From Rugalucina vietnamica (taxonomy: Eukaryota > Mollusca > Bivalvia > Lucinida > Lucinidae): a DNA stretch of 64,000 bases. Where the stretch lies: positions 43,076,760 to 43,140,759 of the forward strand of contig OZ024873.1 of assembly GCA_964017185.1 (NCBI GenBank), written 5' to 3'. The position numbers and the translations under genes were made by a program. Shown here piece by piece: positions 23,940 through 36,779 of this stretch (within the stretch, counting starts at the first letter, position 1; every line of letters starts with the position of its first letter). The notes under the pieces are model-generated. The model saw only the letters and a program-made list of their open reading frames with translations, did not search any database and was not told the origin of the DNA.

Positions 23940-26668
23940 GTTGAACTATACTCCGCTTAGACTTAGTCTAAGCGAAGAGCGTTGGTGCTGTGCCTTCGCT
24001 TCAACTAAGCGGTTCCCTCGGTGAGGGGCCGCACATCTGGGGTAAGGGGGTGGGTATGGAGACCTTCTGGGCCATGGGGACTGGTTTGGTGGGAACGATG
24101 AGGGAATGGGTATGGTGGGGAATGGGTGGCGGCGTGGCCCATGAGGTGTGGTTGAGGTGGATGGATGTTGCTTTATTTTGACGGACCCCCGTAAGGGTGT
24201 GTTGAGATTTTTAGAGATGGGCTTTTATTTAGTAACAAAATATATTACTCTTTTTTGTCAGTTTTCTTCTATGATGCTTTTCTCTCATACAACATACGAG
24301 TGTTATGCCCAGTCTGCATTTAGTCATTCTATGGTTTCTTATTCGTCCGTTTAACGTGCCATGCTCAAACACAATATGGCGGCATTATGTTTTACCTCAA
24401 TTAATACGCACGTAAATAATGATTCTGGCCGGTATTCACTTGTGGTATTATCCACCCTTTAGGGGTTATTCTGAACATTTAACGATACATAAGCTGTATT
24501 CAAGTTTCTGCTCTAAATACCCCCGAATATGTGGTCTGGGGTGCAGGACACACTTTTTACGCACTTGTCCTGGACAAAATGGTCAATATATTAGGGTATG
24601 ACTACATTTTGGTTTGTAAATTTGTGTAAAATTATTTTTAAGCAGCGTTTGATTTTTATTTCACTCAAGCAGTTGTTATTGGTTATTTAAACTGAATTTT
24701 GTCAGGTCACATGACCTTTTATATTTTCATTAGTGCAGAACTAACTTGTTGGATTTTACCCCTAAACCTGGAAATCGGCTTTTCAAAAATGGTTCTTTTT
24801 AAGTGGAATTTACTGTGAGAAGTCAACGGCTGCCATGTATTCAATAATCATTGCGCATATATTTAAAGCAGTAGGCTTTATCTACACATGATCATGCACT
24901 TTATGGTCATTGTATGGGCCAGTGACATGTCATAACTTCAAGGAAAATGTGTCTTTTTGGGGCGAAAAAATGCCCTTAAAGTGCAGGGGTGTGGTAGGTT
25001 TACATTTGCATAGAGCTTGTCCCAGTCAGCAGAAACTGTTTCTGTTACTGTGAGATGATTTTATGGTCTGTATTTTATTAACTTTGGGTATAATTGAATG
25101 GTTATTAAGGTTTTGAAATTAGGGTGTTCGTTTCAAGCATGTTGCCGTCTGCTCAGCCTCTATGACTACTCGCCAGTGATCGGTGCAATATATGCGAAGG
25201 GGTCAACTTCTTATGCGACATTGCAGAGGTATATTATTTTTGAAACGCAGCTGTAGACACCAGGCGAATGGGTTGTCATCAGTTCATCGAGATTATTGAT
25301 GCGTCGTGGTTTGTTAATGGATAGTATACATATATAACGGGATTCATATGCGTCGGGAGATCGTTACTAATGCGTTACTCCATATCTTTTGTCCTTATAA
25401 GGTAAGTTCTAGATGTGTTGATTTTGCAAACGAAAACAATGTCGACTATGCAAAATCGGTGTCGGCTTTGATCTGTGAAAATCATTTTTCCACATGAGTC
25501 CAGTTAGTAAAAATCCTTGCATGCTCAACAATTTTAGCTAATGGTTTATAAATGTGGTCAGTAGGTACCACAGGGCCACGAAAACTGGTTGTTTCTTTTC
25601 TGCTCCTATTGTTTGAAGTCTTGAGTGTAAACTAGCAAGTCACAACACAGTCTTTGGGCATTTCTTATCAATCATACATCCAAGTTAGCCTTTAAAACTA
25701 TTTTAAATAATGCGGGCTCGATAACCACCGTTTTAAGTGCCAAAGATAATGATTACAAGTTTTGTATTGGTCCAGGAATTCCATATGGAATACATAATTG
25801 TTAGCTTATCGATTCTGCATACGAAAATACGAAAACATGTGTATCGTCGCTAAATGTAACTGAATGGTCTATTTTCATACGTGGGGTTCAGCTAAGTTCC
25901 CTCGCATCTGTGAAATCAATATAAACTAGCATTTTTTTTTGTTTGACGACAGAGAGGTATAATTTATAGATATTGTCACTTTTTGTAGCTTTTCGTCTAC
26001 TGGTCGCGTTCATAAACGAATAGCTGAAAAACCACAGATGGCACAAGGATTCCGAATCATTTTCATTGACAAAATAGAAGATTTTTTGCACATCACATCG
26101 GTCGCTGATTTTGCAAACGCGACTTAATTTTCTCGCACGGAAGCAAAAAGTATGATTCTAACAGTCCACAGGCAAAGGATGTATAGAACGCATTCCTAAC
26201 GATCACCAAGGCGCATACAAAGTTACTATAGAATGTATTGAGAAACCACGGCGCATCAATAATTTCGATTAACAGATGGGTCCCAATGAGACTGGAAAGA
26301 AAATAATCACAAGTCATTTTCCGACAGCACACTTGAAGAGAAAGATGACTAGCTCTTACCCATCAAGGTAGCGACCCGGCTAGTATCAATCAAAAAAAGA
26401 TAACGAAGACAACAGAGAGACAGACAAATTACACAGAAGATATATCATAAAGATAAATTACCTCACTGGGACAGTGACGTTTGACTGGACGGCGAACATG
26501 CCAATCTGGACGGTGAAGTTTTTAATGGGATGACAATCACCACAATGGGACGTTATCGTTTTTACTCGGACTTGCCAGTTACGATATTATTAAATAAAAT
26601 TACCCATTGCGCTCATCAGTTAAAACTTCAAACTTACAATGTTTATCAACAAAATTTTAATATTAAAA

Positions 26669-26704
<36 letters not shown>

Positions 26705-27237
26705 TTTCCGTTGGTGGGGTTTGAACGAACTACCCATTTCCTTAACGATCGCAATGACGAACAAATGTTGCATTTGCGACCTTAACCACTCGGCCATGAT
26801 ATTGGGCCTGTTTACATGACAGAAAGATTATCCCTTTATATTAGATTCGAATCCAAGGGAAAATACTCAATTTTTCATTTACTCAAATGGTTCCACTATA
26901 AAACGGGCTACACACGATAGTTGTCTCAAATGTAAATGCAATTTAGCATATCAATATTTATTCAGATTTTGCAAAGAGCATGAACACGTGTTTAATGCCA
27001 ACATTATCTAGTTTCATTATAAAGAATGAAACACTATTACACCTTGTTAAATTAATATTTGGTTCACCCATAAGCTTTGTTTTAACTCATATACGGTTAA
27101 CCTGGTTCAATACCAATTATTTTACCTGTCCCGGCGTTACGCTGTGGGCGGTTCCATGCCAAAGAGGTAAATCCGAGGCCTGGTTATCGCTATTGCACTG
27201 CAGCAGGGCCCCGGAGAAGGTACTAGTTCGACACAAA
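23940..27237 (+). repeat. 3.4-kb tandem unit, copy 4
   Basis: 3298 bp. A 22-bp deletion removes part of the G-rich segment near 24118, and the A-rich tract is only about 36 bp (26665-26700). Confidence 0.95.
26701..26800 (-). tRNA. tRNA-like module, unit copy 4
   Basis: Same sequence as in copy 1; the adjacent T-rich tract is short (about 36 bp). Confidence 0.45.
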
Positions 27238-28212
27238 GTTGAACTATACTCCGCTTAGACTTAGTCTAAGCGAAGAGCGTTGGTGCTGTGCCTTCGCTTC
27301 AACTAAGCGGTTCCCTCGGTGAGGGGCCGCACATCTGGGGTAAGGGGGTGGGTATGGAGACCTTCTGGGCCATGGGGACTGGTTTGGTGGGAACGATGAG
27401 GGAATGGGTATGGTGGGGGCCATAGGGAGGGATGGTTGGGAATGGGTGGCGGCGTGGCCCATGAGGTGTGGTTGAGGTGGATGGATGTTGCTTTATTTTG
27501 ACGGACCCCCGTAAGGGTGTGTTGAGATTTTTAGAGATGGGCTTTTATTTAGTAACAAAATATATTACTCTTTTTTGTCAGTTTTCTTCTATGATGCTTT
27601 TCTCTCATACAACATACGAGTGTTATGCCCAGTCTGCATTTAGTCATTCTATGGTTTCTTATTCGTCCGTTTAACGTGCCATGCTCAAACACAATATGGC
27701 GGCATTATGTTTTACCTCAATTAATACGCACGTAAATAATGATTCTGGCCGGTATTCACTTGTGGTATTATCCACCCTTTAGGGGTTATTCTGAACATTT
27801 AACGATACATAAGCTGTATTCAAGTTTCTTCTCTAAATACCCCCAAATATGTGGTCTGGGGTGCAGGACACACTTTTTACCCACTTGTCCTGGACAAAAT
27901 GGTCAATATATTAGGGTATGACTACATTTTGGTTTGTAAATTTGTGTAAAATTATTTTTAAGCAGCATTTGATTTTTATTTCACTCAAGCAGTTGTTATT
28001 GGTTATTTAAACTGAATTTTGTCAGGTCACATGACCTTTTATATTTTCATTAGTGCAGAACTAACTTGTTGGATTTTACCACTAAACCTGGAAATCGGCT
28101 TTTCAAAAATGGTTCTTTTTAAGTGGAATTTACTGTGAGAAGTCAACGGCTGCCATGTATTCAATAATCATTGCGCATATATTTAAAGCAGTAGGCTTTA
28201 TCTACACATGAT

Positions 28213-28367
28213 TGTCATGTCCAGAATGACACTAAATACTAGAATAATACTAGAACCAGTCAACGTTATTGCGACGTCATGTCACGACGTCGGTTACCAT
28301 GTTACATTCATTATTGTTTTATCACTTCAACATTACACATGTAAACTACACCACATGAGTCATTTCA
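28213..28367 (+). repeat. 5' LTR of the gag-only element (unit 5)
   Basis: 155 bp, TGTCATGTCC...GTCATTTCA. Contains two GACGTC palindromes arranged as an inverted pair. Confidence 0.92.
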
Positions 28368-28572
28368 TTGGCGACGAGGAGAAAAGGGAGAATTTAGGGA
28401 GAAGAGAATGATAGAGGAGGGTCAACAGAGCTAGAAGACAAAGAATAAAGAGATAAGAGAAAGCTTAAATGGAAAAAGAAAATAATTAAGAGACACTAGC
28501 AGCAAAAGGAGCTCAGACAACTAGAAGATATAAGAAGAAGAGAAGAAATAGAATATACTATAACAGGAAGGC

Positions 28573-29742
28573 ATGGATCCAAATCAAAGAGTAAGATTTA
28601 ATCTGATCAGTGGGGACTTAAGAGTAGAACATTTCAATTCAACACACAACAGATTTTTAACAGGGAAAACCTGGCAAGAATGGATAGAAAATTTCGAGAG
28701 ACAGTTAAGATTTTTCAACATTAGAGATGCATCAGACAGAAAAGATGCGCTGCTCATATTTGGCGGCAATGAAATTACACGCCTTGACAAATGGTTGCCA
28801 GATCCAAGAGGGAAATATGATGACTTTGAGAAGGTAAAGAAAAAATTAACAGATTATTATGTACCCCAAATTAACAAATATTATGCAAGGTATGTGTTCA
28901 TTAAAATGAGACCGAAACCCAGAGAAAGGATAATCACTTATTATACTAGACTACGAGAACAAGCGTATGGGTGTGATTTCAATGACACCTGTGAAGACAG
29001 AATTTTAGAGCACTTAATTCAAACTGTTAGAAATACGCAACTTGTACAGAAATGCCTACGAAAAGAATGGACCTTATTGCAGTTTCTTCAGGAATCACAG
29101 AAAGCAGAAGAAATACGAGAGCAAATGTATTGTATGGGACATTGGCAAAAAGGTGTTTTAAAGGTCTGTGGATATTGTGGTTTGTCAGGAGTACATCCAA
29201 AAGGATGGGCATGTCCTGCATTTGGGAAAAGATGCTATAGATGCCATAAAATTGACCATTTTGCAGTTGTATGCAGGACAAAGTTAGAGAGGAAATACAA
29301 TACGTACAGGAAATATAAAGATAAACATGAGAATGAATACATGATGTACATGGGGGATGGAACGCAGAAAAACAATAGAAACCGTATTGACAATTTGAAT
29401 GATAATATTATGCCAAAGATGGTTGGGCATCTTATTGTTAATCACCTCAAGAAAAGTGAAACATTTGAGAATAAAGATCAAGACAGGAGAAGCGACAATA
29501 AAGAGGAACCATTACCAGGAACGATAAGTGTACACCATCGAGGAGCTGCCAGAGAATCAATAACGAAGCATATAGAATACGGAACCAAACAGGAAATAAA
29601 GATTCTGCAACAAGAGGTAGATAAGTGGAAATCCAACTACAAACTGTTGAGAGAAGAGCTTGTGAATACTCAGAGAGAACTAAGTGCAACAAAGAAAGAT
29701 ACTCATTCTCAAGAGGAATCTCAAAGAACTCTACTGCTGTGA
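28573..29742 (+). CDS. gag: Gag protein of the gag-only LTR element (unit 5)
   Basis: 389 residues, intact, ATG at 28573 about 190 bp after the primer site. Residues about 33-190 form a Retrotrans_gag-type capsid region (WQEWIENFERQL, then helices to LQFLQESQKAEEIR). Two zinc knuckles follow: a variant C199-C202-H208-C214 (CX2CX5HX5C) and a canonical C221-C224-H229-C234 (CX2CX4HX4C), as in nucleocapsids of Mag-like Gypsy elements. Residues about 330-389 are Glu/Lys/Gln-rich with coiled-coil spacing. The protein would package element RNA in a cytoplasmic particle. The stop at 29740-29742 is followed by about 220 bp of non-coding DNA before the purine tract, leaving no room for pol. Confidence 0.88.
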   Translation: MDPNQRVRFNLISGDLRVEHFNSTHNRFLTGKTWQEWIENFERQLRFFNIRDASDRKDALLIFGGNEITRLDKWLPDPRGKYDDFEKVKKKLTDYYVPQINKYYARYVFIKMRPKPRERIITYYTRLREQAYGCDFNDTCEDRILEHLIQTVRNTQLVQKCLRKEWTLLQFLQESQKAEEIREQMYCMGHWQKGVLKVCGYCGLSGVHPKGWACPAFGKRCYRCHKIDHFAVVCRTKLERKYNTYRKYKDKHENEYMMYMGDGTQKNNRNRIDNLNDNIMPKMVGHLIVNHLKKSETFENKDQDRRSDNKEEPLPGTISVHHRGAARESITKHIEYGTKQEIKILQQEVDKWKSNYKLLREELVNTQRELSATKKDTHSQEESQRTLLL

Positions 29743-29975
29743 AAGAAGATATAACCGAAGTAAAACTAGAGACAGCTCACAGATTGCAGTAATTGAAAAT
29801 TAGAAACATGCTACGTTGATATCACAAAACTTATAGCAGATTATAGGAAGAGCTTATTGTTTAAATTGAGTTGACAGAACGCTGCAAATGCATTCGTGAA
29901 TGATTTACACCAGTAACTGATTAATTCTTTACAATAATAATTGTTTGTGACTAAGTCTTGTAAAAAAGGGAGAGA

Positions 29976-30130
29976 TGTCATGTCCAGAATGACACTAAAT
30001 ACTAGAATAATACTAGAACCAGTCAACGTTATTGCGACGTCATGTCACGACGTCGGTTACCATGTTACATTCATTATTGTTTTATCACTTCAACATTAAA
30101 CATGTAAACTACACCACATGAGTCATTTCA
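29976..30130 (+). repeat. 3' LTR of the gag-only element (unit 5)
   Basis: 155 bp, one mismatch to the 5' LTR. Confidence 0.92.
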
Positions 30131-31912
30131 ATGATCATGCACTTTATGGTCATTGTATGGGCCAGTGACATGTCATAACTTCAAGGAAAATGTGTCTTTT
30201 TGGGGCGAAAAAATGCCCTTAAAGTGCAGGGGTGTGGTAGGTTTACATTTGCATAGAGCTTGTCCCAGTCAGCAGAAACTGTTTCTGTTACTGTGAGATG
30301 ATTTTATGGTCTGTATTTTATTAACTGTGGGTATAATTGAATGGTTATTAAGGTTTTGAAATTAGGGTGTTCGTTTCAAGCATGTTGCCGTCTGCTCAGC
30401 CTCTATGACTACTCGCCAGTGATCGGTGCAATATATGCGAAGGGGTCAACTTCTTATGCGACATTGCAGAGGTATATTATTTTTGAAACGCAGCTGTAGA
30501 CACCAGGCGAATGGGTTGTCATCAGTTCATCGAGATTATTGATGCGTCGTGGTTTGTTAATGGATAGTATACATATATAACGGGATTCATATGCGTCGGG
30601 AGATCGTTACTAATGCGTTACTCCATATCTTTTGTCCTTATAAGGTAAGTTCTAGATGTGTTGATTTTGCAAACGAAAACAATGTCGACTATGCAAAATC
30701 GGTGTCGGCTTTGATCTGTGAAAATCATTTTTCCACATGAGTCCAGTTAGTAAAAATCCTTGCATGCTCAACAATTTTAGCTAATGGTTTATAAATGTGG
30801 TCAGTCGGTACCACAGGGCCACGAAAACTGGTTGTTTCTTTTCTGCTCCTATTGTTTGAAGTCTTGAGTGTAAACTAGCAAGTCACAACACAGTCTTTGG
30901 GCATTTCTTATCAATCATACATCCAAGTTAGCCTTTAAAACTATTTTAAATAATGCGGGCTCGATAACCACCGTTTTAAGTGCCAAAGATAATGATTACA
31001 AGTTTTGTATTGGTCCAGGAATTCCATATGGAATACATAATTGTTAGCTTATCGATTCTGCATACGAAAATACGAAAACATGTGTATCGTCGCTAAATGT
31101 AACTGAATGGTCTATTTTCATACGTGGGGTTCAGCTAAGTTCCCTCGCATCTGTGAAATCAATATAAACTAGCATTTTTTTTTGTTTGACGACAGAGAGG
31201 TATAATTTATAGATATTGTCACTTTTTGTAGCTTTTCGTCTACTGGTCGCGTTCATAAACGAATAGCTGAAAAACCACAGATGGCACAAGGATTCCGAAT
31301 CATTTTCATTGACAAAATAGAAGATTTTTTGCACATCACATCGGTCGCTGATTTTGCAAACGCGACTTAATTTTCTCGCACGGAAGCAAAAAGTATGATT
31401 CTAACAGTCCACAGGCAAAGGATGTATAGAACGCATTCCTAACGATCACCAAGGCGCATACAAAGTTACTATAGAATGTATTGAGAAACCACGGCGCATC
31501 AATAATTTCGATTAACAGATGGGTCCCAATGAGACTGGAAAGAAAATAATCACAAGTCATTTTCCGACAGCACACTTGAAGAGAAAGATGACTAGCTCTT
31601 ACCCATCAAGGTAGCGACCCGGCTAGTATCAATCAAAAAAAAGATAACGAAGACAACAGAGAGACAGACAAATTACACAGAAGATATATCATAAAGATAA
31701 ATTACCTCACTGGGACAGTGACGTTTGACTGGACGGCGAACATGCCAATCTGGACGGTGAAGTTTTTAATGGGATGACAATCACCACAATGGGACGTTAT
31801 CGTTTTTACTCGGACTTGCCAGTTACGATATTATTAAATAAAATTACGCATTGCGCTCATCAGTTAAAACTTCAAACTTACAATGTTTATCAACAAAATT
31901 TTAATATTAAAA

Positions 31913-31944
<32 letters not shown>

Positions 31945-31948
<4 letters not shown>

Positions 31949-32044
31949 TTTCCGTTGGTGGGGTTTGAACGAACTACCCATTTCCTTAACGATCGCAATG
32001 ACGAACAAATGTTGCATTTGCGACCTTAACCACTCGGCCATGAT
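31945..32044 (-). tRNA. tRNA-like module, unit copy 5
   Basis: Same sequence as in copy 1; short adjacent T-rich tract. Confidence 0.45.
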
Positions 32045-32481
32045 ATTGGGCCTGTTTACATGACAGAAAGATTATCCCTTTATATTAGATTCGAATCCAA
32101 GGGAAAATACTCAATTTTTCATTTACTCAAATGGTTCCACTATAAAACGGGCTACACACGATAGTTGTCTCAAATGTAAATGCAATTTAGCATATCAATA
32201 TTTATTCAGATTTTGCAAAGAGCATGAACACGTGTTTAATGCCAACATTATCTAGTTTCATTATAAAGAATGAAACACTATTACACCTTGTTAAATTAAT
32301 ATTTGGTTCACCCATAAGCTTTGTTTTAACTCATATACGGTTAACCTGGTTCAATACCAATTATTTTACCTGTCCCGGCGTTACGCTGTGGGCGGTTCCA
32401 TGCCAAAGAGGTAAATCCGAGGCCTGGTTATCGCTATTGCACTGCAGCAGGGCCCCGGAGAAGGTACTAGTTCGACACAAA

Positions 32482-35400
32482 GTTGAACTATACTCCGCTT
32501 AGACTTAGTCTAAGCGAAGAGCGTTGGTGCTGTGCCTTCGCTTCAACTAAGCGGTTCCCTCGGTGAGGGGCCGCACATCTGGGGTAAGGGGGTGGGTATG
32601 GAGACCTTCTGGGCCATGGGGACTGGTTTGGTGGGAACGATGAGGGAATGGGTATGGTGGGGGCCATAGGGAGGGATGGTTGGGAATGGGTGGCGGCGTG
32701 GCCCATGAGGTGTGGTTGAGGTGGATGGATGTTGCTTTATTTTGACGGACCCCCGTAAGGGTGTGTTGAGATTTTTAGAGATGGGCTTTTATTTAGTAAC
32801 AAAATATATTACTCTTTTTTGTCAGTTTTCTTCTATGATGCTTTTCTCTCATACAACATACGAGTGTTATGCCCAGTCTGCATTTAGTCATTCTATGGTT
32901 TCTTATTCGTCCGTTTAACGTGCCATGCTCAAACACAATATGGCGGCATTATGTTTTACCTCAATTAATACGCACGTAAATAATGATTCTGGCCGGTATT
33001 CACTTGTGGTATTATCCACCCTTTAGGGGTTATTCTGAACATTTAACGATACATAAGCTGTATTCAAGTTTCTTCTCTAAATACCCCCAAATATGTGGTC
33101 TGGGGTGCAGGACACACTTTTTACCCACTTGTCCTGGACAAAATGGTCAATATATTAGGGTATGACTACATTTTGGTTTGTAAATTTGTGTAAAATTATT
33201 TTTAAGCAGCATTTGATTTTTATTTCACTCAAGCAGTTGTTATTGGTTATTTAAACTGAATTTTGTCAGGTCACATGACCTTTTATATTTTCATTAGTGC
33301 AGAACTAACTTGTTGGATTTTACCACTAAACCTGGAAATCGGCTTTTCAAAAATGGTTCTTTTTAAGTGGAATTTACTGTGAGAAGTCAACGGCTGCCAT
33401 GTATTCAATAATCATTGCGCATATATTTAAAGCAGTAGGCTTTATCTACACATGATCATGCACTTTATGGTCATTGTATGGGCCAGTGACATGTCATAAC
33501 TTCAAAGAAAATGTGTCTTTTTGGGGCGAAAAAATGCCCTTAAAGTGCAGGGGTGTAGTAGGTTTACATTTGCATAGAGCTTGTCCCAGTCAGAAGAAAC
33601 TGTTTCTGTTACTGTGAGATGATTTTATGGTCTGTATTTTATTAACTGTGGGTATAATTGAATGGTTATTAAGGTTTTGAAATTAGGGTGTTCGTTTCAA
33701 GCATGTTGCCGTCTGCTCAGCCTCTAAAACTACTCGCCAGTGATCGGTGCAATATATGCGAAGGGGTCAACTTCTTATGCGACATTGCAGAGGTATATTA
33801 TTTTTGAAACGCAGCTGTAGACACCAGGCGAATGGGTTGTCATCAGTTCATCGAGATTATTGATGCGTCGTGGTTTGTTAATGGATAGTATACATATATA
33901 ACGGGATTCATATGCGTCGGGAGATCGTTACTAATGCGTTACTCCATATCTTTTGTCCTTATACGGTAAGTTCTAGATGTGTTGATTTTGCAAACGAAAA
34001 CAATGTCGACTATGCAAAATCGGCGTCGGCTTTGATCTGTGAAAATCATTTTTCCACATGAGTCCAGTTATTAAGAATCCTTGCATGCTCAACAATTTTA
34101 GCTAATGGTTTATAAATGTGGTCAGTAGGTACCACAGGGCCACGAAAACTGGTTGTTTCTTATCTGCTCCTATTGTTTGAAGTCTTGAGTGTAAACTAGC
34201 AAGTCACAACACAGTCTTTGGGCATTTCTTATCAATCATACATCCAAGTTAGCCTTTAAAATTATTTTAAATAATGCGGGCTCGATAACCACCGTTTTAA
34301 GTGCCAAAGATAATGATTACAAGTTTTGTATTGGTCCAGGAATTCCATATGGAATACATAATTGTTAGCTTATCGATTCTGCATACGAAAATACGAAAAC
34401 ATGTGTATCGTCGCTAAATGTAACTGAATGGTCTATTTTCATACGTGGGGTTCAGCTAAGTTCCCTCGCATCTGTGAAATCAATATAAACTAGCATTTTT
34501 TTGTTTGACGACAGAGAGGTATAATTTATAGATATTGTCACTTTTTGTAGCTTTTCGTCTACTGGTCGCGTTCATAAACGAATAGCTGAAAAACCACAGA
34601 TGGCACAAGGATTCCGAATCATTTTCATTGACAAAATAGAAGATTTTTTGCACATCACATCGGTCGCTGATTTTGCAAACGCGACTTAATTTTCTCGCAC
34701 GGAAGCAAAAAGTATGATTCTAACAGTCCACAGGCAAAGGATGTATAGAACGCATTCCTAACGATCACCAAGGCGCATACAAAGTTACTATAGAATGTAT
34801 TGAGAAACCACGGCGCATCAATAATTTCGATTAACAGATGGGTCCCAATGAGACTGGAAAGAAAATAATCACAAGTCATTTTCCGACAGCACACTTGAAG
34901 AGAAAGATGACTAGCTCTTACCCATCAAGGTAGCGACCCGGCTAGTATCAATCAAAAAAAAGATAACGAAGACAACAGAGAGACAGACAAATTACACAGA
35001 AGATATATCATAAAGATAAATTACCTCACTGGGACAGTGACGTTTGACTGGACGGCGAACATGCCAATCTGGACGGTGAAGTTTTTAATGGGATGACAAT
35101 CACCACAATGGGACGTTATCGTTTTTACTCGGACTTGCCAGTTACGATATTATTAAATAAAATTACGCATTGCGCTCATCAGTTAAAACTTCAAACTTAC
35201 AATGTTTATCAACAAAATTTTAATATTAAAACAAAAAAAAAAAAAACAAAAAAAAAAAAAAAAAAAATCATTTTCCGTTGGTGGGGTTTGAACGAACTAC
35301 CCATTTCCTTAACGATCGCAATGACGAACAAATGTTGCATTTGCGACCTTAACCACTCGGCCATGATATTGGGCCTGTTTACATGACAGAAAGATTATCC

Positions 35401-35804
35401 CTTTATATTAGATTCGAATCCAAGGGAAAATACTCAATTTTTCATTTACTCAAATGGTCCCACTATAAAACGGGCTACACACGATAGTTGTCTCAAATGT
35501 AAATGCAATTTAGCATATCAATATTTATTCAGATTTTGCAAAGAGCATGAACACGTGTTTAATGCCAACATTATCTAGTTTCATTATAAAGAATGAAACA
35601 CTATTACACCTTGTTAAATTAATATTTGGTTCACCCATAAGCTTTGTTTTAACTCATATACGGTTAACCTGGTTCAATACCAATTATTTTACCTGTCCCG
35701 GCGTTACGCTGTGGGCGGTTCCATGCCAAAGAGGTAAATCCGAGGCCTGGTTATCGCTATTGCACTGCAGCAGGGCCCCGGAGAAGGTACTAGTTCGACA
35801 CAAA
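32482..35804 (+). repeat. 3.4-kb tandem unit, copy 6 (empty retroelement site)
   Basis: 3323 bp. The retroelement target site is intact near 33450 (CACATGATCATGCAC), so this copy was never occupied or was replaced by conversion. Confidence 0.95.
35268..35367 (-). tRNA. tRNA-like module, unit copy 6
   Basis: Same sequence as in copy 1; adjacent tract broken by one C. Confidence 0.45.
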
Positions 35805-36779
35805 GTTGAACTATACTCCGCTTAGACTTAGTCTAAGCGAAGAGCGTTGGTGCTGTGCCTTCGCTTCAACTAAGCGGTTCCCTCGGTGAGGGGCCGCACA
35901 TCTGGGGTAAGGGGGTGGGTATGGAGACCTTCTGGGCCATGGGGACTGGTTTGGTGGGAACGATGAGGGAATGGGTATGGTGGGGGCCATAGGGAGGGAT
36001 GGTTGGGAATGGGTGGCGGCGTGGCCCATGAGGTGTGGTTGAGGTGGATGGATGTTGCTTTATTTTGACGGACCCCCGTAAGGGTGTGTTGAGATTTTTA
36101 GAGATGGGCTTTTATTTAGTAACAAAATATATTACTCTTTTTTGTCAGTTTTCTTCTATGATGCTTTTCTCTCATACAACATACGAGTGTTATGCCCAGT
36201 CTGCATTTAGTCATTCTATGGTTTCTTATTCGTCCGTTTAACGTGCCATGCTCAAACACAATATGGCGGCATTATGTTTTACCTCAATTAATACGCACGT
36301 AAATAATGATTCTGGCCGGTATTCACTTGTGGTATTATCCACCCTTTAGGGGTTATTCTGAACATTTAACGATACATAAGCTGTATTCAAGTTTCTGCTC
36401 TAAATACCCCCGAATATGTGGTCTGGGGTGCAGGACACACTTTTTACCCACTTGTCCTGGACAAAATGGTCAATATATTAGGGTATGACTACATTTTGGT
36501 TTGTAAATTTGTGTAAAATTATTTTTAAGCAGCGTTTGATTTTTATTTCACTCAAGCAGTTGTTATTGGTTATTTAAACTGAATTTTGTCAGGTCACATG
36601 ACCTTTTATATTTTCATTAGTGCAGAACTAACTTGTTGGATTTTACCCCTAAACCTGGAAATCGGCTTTTCAAAAATGGTTCTTTTTAAGTGGAATTTAC
36701 TGTGAGAAGTCAACGGCTGCCATGTATTCAATAATCATTGCGCATATATTTAAAGCAGTAGGCTTTATCTACACATGAT

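Larger units (their letters stand above)
28213..30130 (+). mobile_element. Gag-only LTR retrotransposon (1918 bp), copy in unit 5
   Basis: Two 155-bp LTRs (28213-28367, 29976-30130) start TG and end CA and differ at one base (ACAC versus AAAC near the 3' end). A 5-bp duplication ATGAT flanks it (28208-28212, 30131-30135), and the empty site is visible in the other units. One base after the 5' LTR is TGGCGACGAGGA (28369-28380), complementary to the 3' end of animal tRNA-Ser(GCU) with CCA; tRNA-Ser priming is typical of Mag-type Gypsy elements. A purine tract AAAAAAGGGAGAGA (29962-29975) precedes the 3' LTR. The only gene is gag; protease, RT, RNase H and integrase are absent, so replication would need a helper. 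Confidence 0.92.
27238..32481 (+). repeat. 3.4-kb tandem unit, copy 5, carrying a gag-only LTR element
   Basis: 5244 bp because a 1918-bp LTR retrotransposon plus a 5-bp duplication sits at 28213-30135. Shares CTTCTCTAAATACCCCCAAA with copy 6. Confidence 0.95.
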